A stretch of 64,000 nt of DNA from Mycolicibacterium litorale (GTDB lineage Bacteria > Actinomycetota > Actinomycetes > Mycobacteriales > Mycobacteriaceae), in contig NZ_AP023287.1 in NCBI RefSeq assembly GCF_014218295.1, positions 1,550,001 to 1,614,000 of the forward strand, in the 5' to 3' direction. Numbering within the stretch: the stretch's first letter is position 1; every line of letters starts with the position of its first letter. Shown here piece after piece: positions 17,250 to 25,148 of this stretch. The translations under genes were made by a program, and so were the position numbers. A model generated the notes under the pieces. The model did not search any database. It was given only the letters and a program-made list of their open reading frames with translations, and was not told where the DNA came from.

Positions 17250-17274
17250 TATTATCTGCGTATGAATGCAGATA
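17250..17274 (+). promoter_or_regulatory. Promoter plus ArsR operator overlapping a leaderless start
   Basis: TATTAT (17250-17255) has the spacing of a -10 box ending seven bases before the ATG at 17262. TATCTGC (17253-17259) and GCAGATA (17268-17274) form a perfect inverted repeat around GTATGAAT, covering both the -10 box and the start codon. This is where an ArsR/SmtB repressor would block its own promoter. There is no ribosome site, so the mRNA is probably leaderless. Confidence 0.62.
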
Positions 17275-17666
17275 GTGCGCGATGTGGCCGGCGCCTGCCC
17301 GACGACGAGGCCAACCTCGTCGCCGAGGTTTTCCGCATGCTGGCCGACCCCACCCGTGTGCAGATCCTGTGGGCGCTCACCACCAGCGAGAAGTCCGTCA
17401 ACGACCTCGCCGCGCACGTCGGCAAACCGGCTTCGTCGGTGTCGCAGCACCTGGCGAAACTGCGCATGGCGCGCCTGGTCCGCACCCGCCGCGAGGGCAC
17501 CACCATCTTCTACAGCCTGGAGAACAACCACGTCGCCCAGTTGGTCACCGACGCGGTCTTCAATGCCGAGCACGCCGGTCCCGGCATCCCCGGCCACCAC
17601 CGTGATGCCGCAGAACTCGCCACGCTGCACGCCGACGTGCCCGCGACGAACGGACGCCGCTCATGA
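17262..17666 (+). CDS. ArsR/SmtB-family metal-sensing repressor
   Basis: A 134-residue winged-helix repressor: LADPTRVQILWALTTSEKSV then NDLAAHVGKPASSVSQHLAK (recognition helix) and TIFYSLENNHVAQLVTDAVF. The last helix and the GIPGHHRD tail resemble the alpha-5 metal site of SmtB/NmtR-type nickel, cobalt or zinc sensors, though one of the usual His positions is Asn. Expected to leave DNA when metal binds. It overlaps the cation efflux gene by four bases (ATGA), a standard sensor-exporter pair. Translation from a leaderless ATG at 17262 is favoured over an in-frame ATG at 17214 inside the previous gene. Confidence 0.87.
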   Translation: MNADSARCGRRLPDDEANLVAEVFRMLADPTRVQILWALTTSEKSVNDLAAHVGKPASSVSQHLAKLRMARLVRTRREGTTIFYSLENNHVAQLVTDAVFNAEHAGPGIPGHHRDAAELATLHADVPATNGRRS

Positions 17667-18724
17667 CCCACGAAGCCAAACGCGCACACCACGGTCACGA
17701 TCACGATCACCACGGTCACGATCACCACGATCACCACGGCCACCACGATCACCACGATCACGATCACCGCACGACCTTCGGCGGCGCGCTCCGCGAGGTG
17801 TTCGCGCCGCACAGCCACGACGCCTCCGACAGCATCGACGACGCCCTGGAATCCAGCGCCGCCGGCATCCGGGCGGTGAAGATCAGCCTGCTCGCGCTCG
17901 GCGCGACGTCGGTGGCGCAGTTGGCGATCGTTTTGATCTCCGGATCCGTCGCCCTGCTCGCCGACACCATCCACAACTTCTCCGACGCCCTCACGGCCAT
18001 CCCGCTGTGGATCGCGTTCGTGGTCGGCACCAGGGCCGCAACCCGCCGCTACACCTACGGATTCGGCCGCGCGGAGGACATCGCCGGACTGTTCGTCGTC
18101 GCGATGATCGCCCTGTCGGCCGTCGTCGCCGGGGTGGAATCGGTTCGCCGCCTTGTCAATCCGGTGCCGATCGACAATGTCGGGTGGGTGGCCGCCGCCG
18201 GTCTGATCGGGTTCATCGGCAACGAACTCGTCGCGCTGTACCGGATCCGGGTCGGGCGCCGCATCGGCTCGGTCGCCCTGGTGGCCGACGGACTGCATGC
18301 CCGCACCGACGGATTCACCTCGCTGGCAGTGCTTTTCGGCGCCGGCGGCGTCGCTCTGGGCTTCCCGCTGGCCGACCCGATCATCGGCCTGGTCATCACG
18401 GTGGCCATCCTCGCCGTGCTAAGGACCGCGGTGCGCGACGTCTTCCGCCGCCTCATGGACGGCGTGGACCCGGAGCTGGTCGACAAGGCCGAAGCCGCAC
18501 TCGCCGCCGAACCCGGTGTCACCGAGGTGCGGGCCGTGCGGATGCGGTGGATCGGACACCGGTTGCACGCCGACGCCGAACTCGACATCGACCCTGCCAC
18601 CAGCCTCGCCGACGCGCACCGCATCGCGCACGAAGCCGAGCACACGCTGACCCACGCCGTGCCGAAACTCTCGTCCGCGCTGGTGCACGCCTATCCGGCG
18701 ACGGATGCGGCCCAGCGCCCCTAG
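17663..18724 (+). CDS. Cation diffusion facilitator (Zn/Cd/Co efflux), His-rich N-terminus
   Basis: A 353-residue CDF transporter. Residues 1-36 contain about 15 His interspersed with Asp, encoded by a short tandem repeat. Six membrane helices follow. Transport-site residues are visible in helix 2 (ADTIHNFSDA, His and Asp) and helix 5 (DGLHARTDGF, His and Asp); the HD-HD set is typical of zinc-selective members. A cytoplasmic ferredoxin-like domain closes the protein. It exports divalent metal against protons. It is translationally coupled to the ArsR sensor and ends convergent with, and overlapping by four bases, the TetR gene. Confidence 0.92.
   Translation: MTHEAKRAHHGHDHDHHGHDHHDHHGHHDHHDHDHRTTFGGALREVFAPHSHDASDSIDDALESSAAGIRAVKISLLALGATSVAQLAIVLISGSVALLADTIHNFSDALTAIPLWIAFVVGTRAATRRYTYGFGRAEDIAGLFVVAMIALSAVVAGVESVRRLVNPVPIDNVGWVAAAGLIGFIGNELVALYRIRVGRRIGSVALVADGLHARTDGFTSLAVLFGAGGVALGFPLADPIIGLVITVAILAVLRTAVRDVFRRLMDGVDPELVDKAEAALAAEPGVTEVRAVRMRWIGHRLHADAELDIDPATSLADAHRIAHEAEHTLTHAVPKLSSALVHAYPATDAAQRP
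17685..17769 (+). repeat. Degenerate tandem repeat encoding His-rich segment
   Basis: About nine irregular copies of CACGATCAC and its variants encode the HGHDHDHHGHDHH-type stretch of the CDF transporter. Copy number probably varies between strains by slippage. It is coding and not an array. Confidence 0.7.
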
Positions 18725-19353
18725 CGCGTCAACCCCAGCAGCGGGGGAACGAGGTATCGGCGCGCGAACGACCGGGCGGCGTCGTCGTCGCCGAGGGCGA
18801 CGTTCTGCGACGGTGTCAACACGAACGACACGATGATCCGCACGGTGACCTCGGCGACCTCCAGCAGTTCCAGTTGGGTGCGGCTGTCGTCGGGCAGCGC
18901 CACCGCCAGTTGATGGGCCAGGAACGACGACGCCGTCCGCACGACACTGTCGCCCTCGACGGTCAGGAACGGCAGCACGGTCTCCGGTTCCGTGGCGAGC
19001 AACCGCTGCAACAGTGCGTGATCGCGCAGCGTGGTGAGCGTGAACACGAACCCCTCGACGAGCTTGTCCTCGGCTTCGGCGTATCCGCCGGCCTCGGCGG
19101 CGAGGTCGGAGAGGAACCGCTCGAGTTCGCGGAGCAGCACCGCCTCGACGATCGCGTCCTTGTTCGCGAAGTTCCGGTACAGCGTGACGCGCGCCAACCC
19201 GGACCGGCGCGTGATGTCCTCCACCGTGGACCGGCGGATCCCGAACAGCTCGAACTGCTTCAACGCCGCGTCGAGTATCCGTTCGGCGTTGCCTTCGGCG
19301 GTCGGTGCCCCGAAGCGCTGCACCGCCTTGGCGAGCAGGCCGCTGTACTTCAT
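18721..19353 (-). CDS. TetR-family regulator
   Basis: A 210-residue TetR protein, started at the ATG after GAGGAGA. The helix-turn-helix is RILDAALKQFELFGIRRSTV, then EDITRRSGLARVTLYRNFAN, with KDAIVEAVLLREL beginning the ligand domain. It diverges from the AurF-like oxygenase gene, and the shared 149-base region holds a 25-base inverted repeat. Probably represses itself and the oxygenase operon. Effector unknown. Confidence 0.88.
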   Translation of the reverse strand: MKYSGLLAKAVQRFGAPTAEGNAERILDAALKQFELFGIRRSTVEDITRRSGLARVTLYRNFANKDAIVEAVLLRELERFLSDLAAEAGGYAEAEDKLVEGFVFTLTTLRDHALLQRLLATEPETVLPFLTVEGDSVVRTASSFLAHQLAVALPDDSRTQLELLEVAEVTVRIIVSFVLTPSQNVALGDDDAARSFARRYLVPPLLGLTR

Positions 19354-19420
19354 GGGTCTCCTCGCACATGACCGGGGGAACGGGGCTACGTCGCAGTGTA
19401 GAGCCTGCGTGCCAGCTGTT

Positions 19421-19445
19421 GATACAAACGAACCGAGAATGTATC
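19421..19445. promoter_or_regulatory. Inverted repeat, probable TetR operator
   Basis: GATACA and TGTATC are perfect 6-base arms separated by 13 bases, between the TetR gene and the diiron oxygenase gene. A second, overlapping pair (CGAGA and TCTCG, 19434-19455) is also present. Assignment to the adjacent TetR is by position. Confidence 0.5.
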
Positions 19446-19502
19446 TTCTGTCTCGATGGCACTCGCTGCCGCGGACAACGACGACCAGCAGGAGGCTCCA
19501 CC

Positions 19503-20420
19503 ATGGCCGGCACACTCGATCGGGGCCCTTCGACGGCGACGTCGCCCAGTCGGGACGAATTCTCCGAGCGGTTGCTGCGCGGTTCGGCGAAGAAGTCGTA
19601 CGCACCGGTCGTCGACATCGACTGGGATACGCCGGTCGTTCCGGACAGGTTCTTCCTCCCGCCCACCATGGTGTCGTTGTACGGCACACCGATGTGGGCG
19701 CAGATGACCCGCGAGCAGCAGATCGAACTGTCGCGCCAGGAGTTCATCAACCTGCTGTCCGCCGGCGTCTGGTTCGAGAACATCCTCAATCAGGCGCTGC
19801 TGCGGGGCCTCATGCACGCCGACGTCACGTCGCCGTCGACTCACTACTCGCTCACCGAACTCGGTGACGAGACCCGACACATGGTCATGTTCGGCCGTAC
19901 CATCGAGGCGGTCGGCGGGAAACCCTTCCAGCCCAAGCGGGTTCAGCGCATGATCATCAACACGCTGCCGCTGGTGTTCCAGAAGTCGGTGTTGTGGATC
20001 GCCGCGCTCGTCGGCGAGGAGATCTTCGACGCGCTGCAGCGGCAGATCCTCGACGATCCCGAGATCCAGCCGATCGTGCGCCGCATCATGCGCATCCACG
20101 TCACCGAGGAGGCGCGGCACATCCAGTTCGCCCGCGACGGCGCCCGCCGGGCCGTGCCGCAGATGCGGCCCGTCAACCGTTACCTGCTCGCCACGATCCA
20201 CGGCGCCGGCGGACCCTTCTACCGCTACCTGTTCACCAACCGCGCGGTGTATCACCGCGTCGGACTCGACGCCGACGAGGCCCGCAGGCAGGCCCGCCGC
20301 AATCCGTATTTCCACGACGCGATGCGGACCGGGTTCGGGCCGCTGGCGGCGTTCCTCGAAGATGTCGGGTTGATGAGCCGGATCGGCCGACGGATGTGGA
20401 AGCGGTGCAACTTCCTGTGA
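19503..20420 (+). CDS. AurF-like diiron N-oxygenase
   Basis: A 305-residue ferritin-fold diiron protein, started at the ATG after GGAGG. Iron-ligand motifs are seen in QEFINLLSAGVWFENIL, LGDETRHMVMF (ExxRH), AALVGEEIFDALQ and HVTEEARHIQFA (EExRH), the pattern of AurF, which oxidises arylamines to nitroarenes using O2. Many mycobacterial homologues have unknown substrates. It is coupled by a GTGA overlap to the DUF4873 gene and faces a TetR regulator. Confidence 0.87.
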   Translation: MAGTLDRGPSTATSPSRDEFSERLLRGSAKKSYAPVVDIDWDTPVVPDRFFLPPTMVSLYGTPMWAQMTREQQIELSRQEFINLLSAGVWFENILNQALLRGLMHADVTSPSTHYSLTELGDETRHMVMFGRTIEAVGGKPFQPKRVQRMIINTLPLVFQKSVLWIAALVGEEIFDALQRQILDDPEIQPIVRRIMRIHVTEEARHIQFARDGARRAVPQMRPVNRYLLATIHGAGGPFYRYLFTNRAVYHRVGLDADEARRQARRNPYFHDAMRTGFGPLAAFLEDVGLMSRIGRRMWKRCNFL

Positions 20421-20704
20421 CCGTCGACGAAAGTGGCGTCTTCGACGGGGCCGCCGAGCTGGACGTCGCCGGTGTGCGCTGCCCGGTCCGGGTCCGCCTG
20501 GCCGGGCACCTGAGCCCGATCGACGGGCAGTACCACTGGCAGGGTCTGGCCTACGGCGCCCCGGACGATCTGCAGGCGGGCAAGCGGGCCGAACTGCGGA
20601 TCGGAAACCGCAGCGCCGCAGTGCGACTCGTCGAGAGAATCCCCTCCGGGCAACTCATGGTCAGCGGCGTGGGTGCTCCGCCGTACGAGCTGGCGGAGGC
20701 CTGA
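20417..20704 (+). CDS. DUF4873 protein
   Basis: A 95-residue protein containing a DUF4873 beta domain (VRVRLAGHLSPIDGQYHWQG, then GLAYG.P.DLQAGKRAELRI and a C-terminal GVGAPPYEL). DUF4873 is often found fused to, or beside, flavin monooxygenases and AurF-like enzymes in mycobacteria; a role in electron supply or substrate handling is a guess. The GTG overlaps the oxygenase stop by four bases; a GTG four codons earlier is also possible. It ends four bases from the convergent reactivase gene. Confidence 0.8.
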   Translation: MTVDESGVFDGAAELDVAGVRCPVRVRLAGHLSPIDGQYHWQGLAYGAPDDLQAGKRAELRIGNRSAAVRLVERIPSGQLMVSGVGAPPYELAEA

Positions 20705-20707
20705 CGC

Positions 20708-22276
20708 TCACTCGGCCGCCAGCGCGACGAGCCCGTACGCCACCGCGAACCGGTGGCCCAGTGCGCCCCGCACATTGCCGCGTCCGACGGTCACCGCCTG
20801 GCCCAGTTGTTCGCTGACGGCGCGCACGAGTTCGTCGTCCCCGGCTCCGCCGCCGACGAGCAGCACGCCGGTCGCGCCGGGGGCGACCCGCTCGATGCCG
20901 TTCATCACGTTGCCGCCGATGACCAGCCGCTTGGCGGCCAGGCGCCAGCTGCGCCACTCGGCACCGGACAGCCCGGACGTGAACGGCAGCAGTCCACTTG
21001 GTGCCGACGTCAGCAGCCACCCCGTGCATCGGCCGTCGATGGGTTTGTCGAGGAAGCGCCGTCGGCCGTGTTCGTCCTCGACGAGCTGGACGGTGACCGC
21101 GGTGAGCGCCTCCGCGCGTTTGGCGTACTCCGCGGCGCTCCGCGAGATGCCCAGGGCAGCGGCGGTGGCCGTGGTGAGCAGCTGCCCCGCGCCCGGCAGC
21201 ACGACGCGGCTGCCGTCGGCCACCACGTCGACGGTTCCGCCGCCGACGTCGACCACCACGACATCGGAGGTCACCCCGGGCGTGGTGAGCGCACCCGCCC
21301 GTGCGGCGGCGGCCTCGGAGTCGATCCGCGTCACCAGGACACCCAGCGCGTCCGACAGCGCGTCCGCGCCGGCGGCGGGTCGATCGGTGCCGCCCATCGT
21401 CGCCATCACCAGACTGTCCACCGAGACCGAACCGCGTCGCGAATTGGCCTGTGTGGCAATGGCGCCCAGGTGCACCACGCGGGCAACGTCCGCCGGCGGG
21501 GTCGCGGGGCCGCTGTCGCGTGGCTCATCGTCCTGAAGCGCAGCACCGGCGAGGTAGACGACAGCGCAGGCGCTGTCGAACAGTTGGTCGGCGACGGCGC
21601 GGGCGTCGCCCCGTTCGTCGGGGCCGAGACCGAACACATCGGTGAGCCAGAACGGATCGGTGAGCCGCTGCAGCGGTGCCGGGGCCTCGCGCACCTCGAC
21701 GGCGACCAGCGCCGCCGACAGCACAGCCTCCACGTCGACATCGTCGGCCACGGGCAGGGGAGCGGTCAACCGGTTGGACACCAGGACGGCCTCGTCATTG
21801 GCCGTCAGCACCCCGACGACGTTGTGGCCCTGGGCAAGAGCGGCGTTCACCTGCCCCGCGACGGTGTCGTAGCCCCACTGCCGCGTCGCACACGCCACGA
21901 CGGCGCGGCCGGCCGGAACCGTGACGAGGTCCTCGACCGGCACCGGGACGCCCACCCCGGCGCCGTCGCCCGCGGTGGTCGCCGCCGAGCGGGTGGCCAC
22001 CACCAGCCGTCCGGTGCGGCGGGTCTGCAGTTGGATCCGTTCGACGGATGAATGCACCGGCGGGGTGGGGGCGAAGGCGGCGCGGTCGATGGTCAGACCG
22101 TGCCGCTCCGCCAGCCGCCGGGCGAGTTGCGCGGCGCCCTCGACCGCCCGCAGCGAGCCCTTGCCGCCGCGCGTCGGTGTGCGGGCACTGGCCAGGACGT
22201 CGAGTCCCGCGTCCCCCGCGCACAGCACGATCTCCGTGGTGGCGTTGCCGATGTCGACGCCGGCCCAGACCGTCAC
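20708..22276 (-). CDS. Diol/glycerol dehydratase reactivase, large ATPase subunit-like
   Basis: A 522-residue protein with the actin-like ATPase fold of dehydratase reactivases (DdrA/PduG). VWAGVDIGNATTEIVL is phosphate loop 1, TSDVVVVDVGGGTVDVVADG is loop 2, and GVLLVGGGAGDDELVRAVSE lies near the end. Reactivases swap damaged cobalamin out of B12-dependent diol dehydratase. At 522 residues it is shorter than the roughly 610-residue enterobacterial proteins. No separate small reactivase subunit is present. It overlaps the small dehydratase subunit by four bases and is last in the operon. Confidence 0.85.
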   Translation of the reverse strand: MTVWAGVDIGNATTEIVLCAGDAGLDVLASARTPTRGGKGSLRAVEGAAQLARRLAERHGLTIDRAAFAPTPPVHSSVERIQLQTRRTGRLVVATRSAATTAGDGAGVGVPVPVEDLVTVPAGRAVVACATRQWGYDTVAGQVNAALAQGHNVVGVLTANDEAVLVSNRLTAPLPVADDVDVEAVLSAALVAVEVREAPAPLQRLTDPFWLTDVFGLGPDERGDARAVADQLFDSACAVVYLAGAALQDDEPRDSGPATPPADVARVVHLGAIATQANSRRGSVSVDSLVMATMGGTDRPAAGADALSDALGVLVTRIDSEAAAARAGALTTPGVTSDVVVVDVGGGTVDVVADGSRVVLPGAGQLLTTATAAALGISRSAAEYAKRAEALTAVTVQLVEDEHGRRRFLDKPIDGRCTGWLLTSAPSGLLPFTSGLSGAEWRSWRLAAKRLVIGGNVMNGIERVAPGATGVLLVGGGAGDDELVRAVSEQLGQAVTVGRGNVRGALGHRFAVAYGLVALAAE

Positions 22277-22632
22277 CGCAACAGGCCGCGCCGCTGATAG
22301 GCCGCCGCGGCCTCACGCACCAGTGCGGCACAGGTGGGCGCATCCTGGTCGGCGAGGCGCCGCGCCAGGTCCTCCAGTTCGGCGAACGTCGAGCGTCCCG
22401 GTCGCAGCGCCTCGTACGCCGCGAGCATGTCCTCGGCACTGAGTGCGGTCATCTCCGCGGCGCGGCGGAGGTTCATCGCCAGCTGCGCCGAACCGGTGCG
22501 CTCGGCGATGTCGGCCTGTGCCAGCAGCGTTTCCCGGCTGATGCGGATGTCGTCGAGGGCGAGTTCACCGCTGCGGGCGGCCTCGACGGTGACCTCTTCG
22601 AGGTCGCGACCGGAGTGGGGGACGACGGTCAT
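22273..22632 (-). CDS. Diol/glycerol dehydratase small subunit
   Basis: A 119-residue small (gamma, PduE-like) subunit of B12-dependent diol dehydratase: LDDIRISRETLLAQADIAER, LRRAAEMTALSAEDMLAAYE, LRPGRST and AAAYQRRGLLR all match the family. It is shorter than the 173-residue PduE because it lacks the N-terminal extension that targets enterobacterial enzymes to microcompartments, in keeping with the absence of shell genes. ATGA overlaps join it to both neighbours, so subunits are made in fixed proportion. Confidence 0.88.
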   Translation of the reverse strand: MTVVPHSGRDLEEVTVEAARSGELALDDIRISRETLLAQADIAERTGSAQLAMNLRRAAEMTALSAEDMLAAYEALRPGRSTFAELEDLARRLADQDAPTCAALVREAAAAYQRRGLLR

Positions 22633-24902
22633 CTGTTGAACTCCAATTCGGTGTGCACGGCAACTTCGCCGCGCTGTGACTCGGCCCGTTCGACGGCGAC
22701 CATCGACACCACCTTGGTGTGGTAGCGGGCGGTGATCGCCTCGTCGGTGTAGGCGTTGCGCATCGGTGCGGGCGTCGCGCCCTTGGCGTGCCTGCCGGCG
22801 TTGATGCCGATCAGCCGGTACATCTCCGGAGTGATCAGCGGTGCGACACTGAGCAATTCGAGATTGGCCAGCGGCGGCAGGTCGCGACGGTGGATCAGCG
22901 TGGTGCCCTTGGCCTGCAGGCCCACCCCGATCCCGGACCCCGACAGGCGCGCCGCCGACTTCCCGATGACCCCCAGGTCGATGCTGTCGGCGATCCGCAC
23001 GACGCGCGCCACACACTGCTCTTCTTCCAGACCGGCCAGGATCTGCTCCAGCACCTCGTAGACGGTCATCCCCGACAGCGTGCGAAACAGCTTGTTGCCC
23101 AACGCCGCCGAGACGCCGACGACCACCTCCCGCGGATCCTCCCCGGCGCCGGCCGGGCCGACCACGGTCAGTCGTTCCGGTTGGGCGAAGGTGGCCTGCT
23201 CCTTGACCAGATCCGCCACCGAGCGCGCCTGCCGCACCGCGTCGATCTGGGCCTGGCGCTCCGCCGTCGGGCGGTAACCCGTTCCCGGGCCGCGGTAGTC
23301 GTTGGGGTCCTGCAGCGCCGACAGCACGTTCATCTGTTCGTCGAAGATCGCCGCGGTCTGCAGATAGTCGCCGGTGACCCGCGCCTTGGCCATGCCGAGC
23401 ACCCGATCGGCGATGTCGGCGAAGCCGGTCTCGGCGAGCGCGGCGACCACGTCGAGCACGGTGAGCCCCGACTGGTCGATCATCCTGGCGGCGCTGAGCA
23501 CCTTGACCCCGTCGGTCTGCGGGAGGTCCTTGGACCCCTCCGCCGCGACGACGGCCTCGACATGGTCGTCGTCGAAGTCGGCCAGCCCGAGGTACTCGAA
23601 CACCGCCCGGGTGGCTTCGGCGGCCTGCCTGCGCATCGACTCCAGCGTGGTGGTGTCCACCGGCCGCAACCCGCCGTCGACACCCCAGTCGCGCTGCAAC
23701 ACCAGGTAGTCGTCGAGGTCGGCGGCGTTGAAGTTCGACGGCCCGAACATGTTGTCGTAGGAGACCACCGAGCCGAACCCTGAGAAGATGAAGTCCGACC
23801 CGGACAGCAGCGTCGGCAGAGTCCGGCTGGTCCGCCGCATCGTCGACTCCGACATCAACGAGTCGTTGCCGCTGCAGGATTCGAGCCCGCGCAGCATGAC
23901 CATCAGGTTCTCGGCGATCAGCTCCCGCACCCCGCCCGGCACGGACGCGGTGATGGCGGCACCGTCGACGCCGCCGTTCTGGACTCCCTGGGCGCCGATC
24001 CCTTTGGCCAGCGCCACGCACCGGGATTCGAGGTAGTTCATCGACTTGCGCTCGGCCTGACCCATGAGGACTTCGGACCCGGCACCGCTGGACAGCCGCA
24101 TCTTGATGCCGCGCGAGGCGTAGGCCGAGGTGAGGAACGCCTTGGACCACGGGGTGTCGTCACCGTCGGTGAAGACCTGCTCGGTTCCGTACACCGACAC
24201 CGTCTCGGCGTAGGAGACCAGCCCGCGGACGCCGAGTTCCAGCTCGCGGGCCTCCTCGACCGAACACTGCGTCAGTGCGCCGGGGGCGGGCACCTGGGAT
24301 CCGATCAGCAGGCCGATGGCGACGGCCGGTGCATCGTCGAGCACCGGGACGGTGGCCTCCAGCTCACGGAAACCGAAGGCGACGGCGGTGGCCGCATCGG
24401 CGGCGATCAGCAGCGGGTCGTCGAGGCGGTTGGTGACGTGCGCCTGGTTGGCGGGTGTGCGGCGCGCGCGCATCTTCATCATCGCCATCTGGATCTCGAC
24501 AGGCTGCAGCGCCGCCACGACGCGGGCCATCTTGGCCGGGGTCAGCCCGGAGCAGACGCGCAGCACATCGTCGCGGGGCACCGCGGGGTCGACGATCAGC
24601 CGGGCCAGATCGACCTCGTCCATCGCCATCGACTTGGGTGCCTCGGCGTGGTCGATGGCGTACCGGACGACGAACTCGTCGATCGTGTCGAAGGCCTCGA
24701 CCGGAGTCGAGTCCATCTCCAGCACGGTGCCGTCCTCGGCGACCACCCAGGACGGCTCCGGATCGTAGGGCGACAGGTGCGAGATCATCCCGAGTTCGGG
24801 GTCGGCCTCGGCGAACCCGTCGAGGTTGACGTCTTGCCGGTCGAGCAGTCGGATGCGTCCGAGTCGGTAGTCCTGCTCGCTCCCGGTGCTGTTCAGCTGC
24901 AT
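22629..24902 (-). CDS. Diol/glycerol dehydratase, fused large and medium subunits
   Basis: A 757-residue protein combining two dehydratase subunits in one chain. Residues 1-555 match the large (PduC) TIM barrel: SYAETVSVYGTEQVFTDGDD, then AYASRGIKMRLSSGAGSEVL, SMNYLESRC and GAQGVQNG. Residues from about 570 match the medium (PduD) subunit: GVSAALGNKLFRTLSGMTVY and GVGLQAKGTTLIHRRDLPPL, then NLELLSVAPLITPEMYR. The enzyme uses adenosylcobalamin to convert 1,2-diols or glycerol to aldehydes. A 15-20 residue linker joins the parts with no frameshift, so the fusion is real. First gene of the operon, divergent from the permease. Substrate could also be an amino alcohol-like compound. Confidence 0.93.
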   Translation of the reverse strand: MQLNSTGSEQDYRLGRIRLLDRQDVNLDGFAEADPELGMISHLSPYDPEPSWVVAEDGTVLEMDSTPVEAFDTIDEFVVRYAIDHAEAPKSMAMDEVDLARLIVDPAVPRDDVLRVCSGLTPAKMARVVAALQPVEIQMAMMKMRARRTPANQAHVTNRLDDPLLIAADAATAVAFGFRELEATVPVLDDAPAVAIGLLIGSQVPAPGALTQCSVEEARELELGVRGLVSYAETVSVYGTEQVFTDGDDTPWSKAFLTSAYASRGIKMRLSSGAGSEVLMGQAERKSMNYLESRCVALAKGIGAQGVQNGGVDGAAITASVPGGVRELIAENLMVMLRGLESCSGNDSLMSESTMRRTSRTLPTLLSGSDFIFSGFGSVVSYDNMFGPSNFNAADLDDYLVLQRDWGVDGGLRPVDTTTLESMRRQAAEATRAVFEYLGLADFDDDHVEAVVAAEGSKDLPQTDGVKVLSAARMIDQSGLTVLDVVAALAETGFADIADRVLGMAKARVTGDYLQTAAIFDEQMNVLSALQDPNDYRGPGTGYRPTAERQAQIDAVRQARSVADLVKEQATFAQPERLTVVGPAGAGEDPREVVVGVSAALGNKLFRTLSGMTVYEVLEQILAGLEEEQCVARVVRIADSIDLGVIGKSAARLSGSGIGVGLQAKGTTLIHRRDLPPLANLELLSVAPLITPEMYRLIGINAGRHAKGATPAPMRNAYTDEAITARYHTKVVSMVAVERAESQRGEVAVHTELEFNR

Positions 24903-24920
24903 GGCGCTCGCCGTACCTCT

Positions 24921-24940
24921 CTGTTGCGTGACCGCAACAG
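24921..24940. promoter_or_regulatory. Inverted repeat upstream of dehydratase operon
   Basis: CTGTTGC-GTGACC-GCAACAG has perfect 7-base arms, 18 bases before the dehydratase start. It could be an operator or a leader hairpin in the dehydratase mRNA. Confidence 0.5.
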
Positions 24941-24982
24941 CATCGGCGCAACGCCCTTACGGGACAACGCCACAGGCGCACC

Positions 24983-25045
24983 TTCCAACAACCTGTGTGA
25001 CGAACGACCGGCTGGTGTGACCCGGCCTACAACAAGGTGTTGGAA
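24983..25045. promoter_or_regulatory. Paired inverted sites between dehydratase and permease
   Basis: TTCCAACA (24983-24990) is repeated as its complement TGTTGGAA (25038-25045), with similar flanking bases (ACC / AGG). A CACAGG...CCTGTG inverted repeat (24971-24997) overlaps the first. Symmetric placement in a divergent promoter suggests binding by one regulator, perhaps the PucR protein encoded at 26715. Inference only. Confidence 0.42.
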
Positions 25046-25106
25046 ACACTGCGGCCCTCGCTGACAGATCGCCGGGTCGTCTCGCACAATTCAGCCCGCA
25101 ACTCGA

Positions 25107-25127
25107 CGGAGCCGATCTTCGGCTCCG
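25107..25127 (+). promoter_or_regulatory. Strong leader hairpin before permease ribosome site
   Basis: CGGAGCCG-ATCTT-CGGCTCCG is a perfect 8-base-pair GC stem seven bases upstream of the AAGGAGG ribosome site (25134-25140) of the permease. It may act as an mRNA stabiliser or in translation control; I do not recognise a known riboswitch. Confidence 0.5.
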
Positions 25128-25148
25128 CAGGTGAAGGAGGATCAGCCC

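Noticed and set aside
17685..17769. Possible CRISPR-like or satellite repeat
   Set aside because: Units are short, irregular and in frame with the His-rich start of the CDF transporter, so it is coding.
17266..19371. 701-codon open frame through the ArsR, CDF and TetR genes
   Set aside because: Arg/Pro-rich low-complexity translation with no domain; the true genes in other frames have intact motifs and overlapping starts.
22273..24150. Long open frame extending the small dehydratase subunit upstream
   Set aside because: Only the last 119 residues are protein-like; the rest is a shadow of the fused large-medium subunit.
24903..25148. Cobalamin riboswitch before the B12-dependent dehydratase
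   Set aside because: I see no conserved GCCACTG-type B12 box on either strand; the inverted repeats look like operators or simple hairpins.
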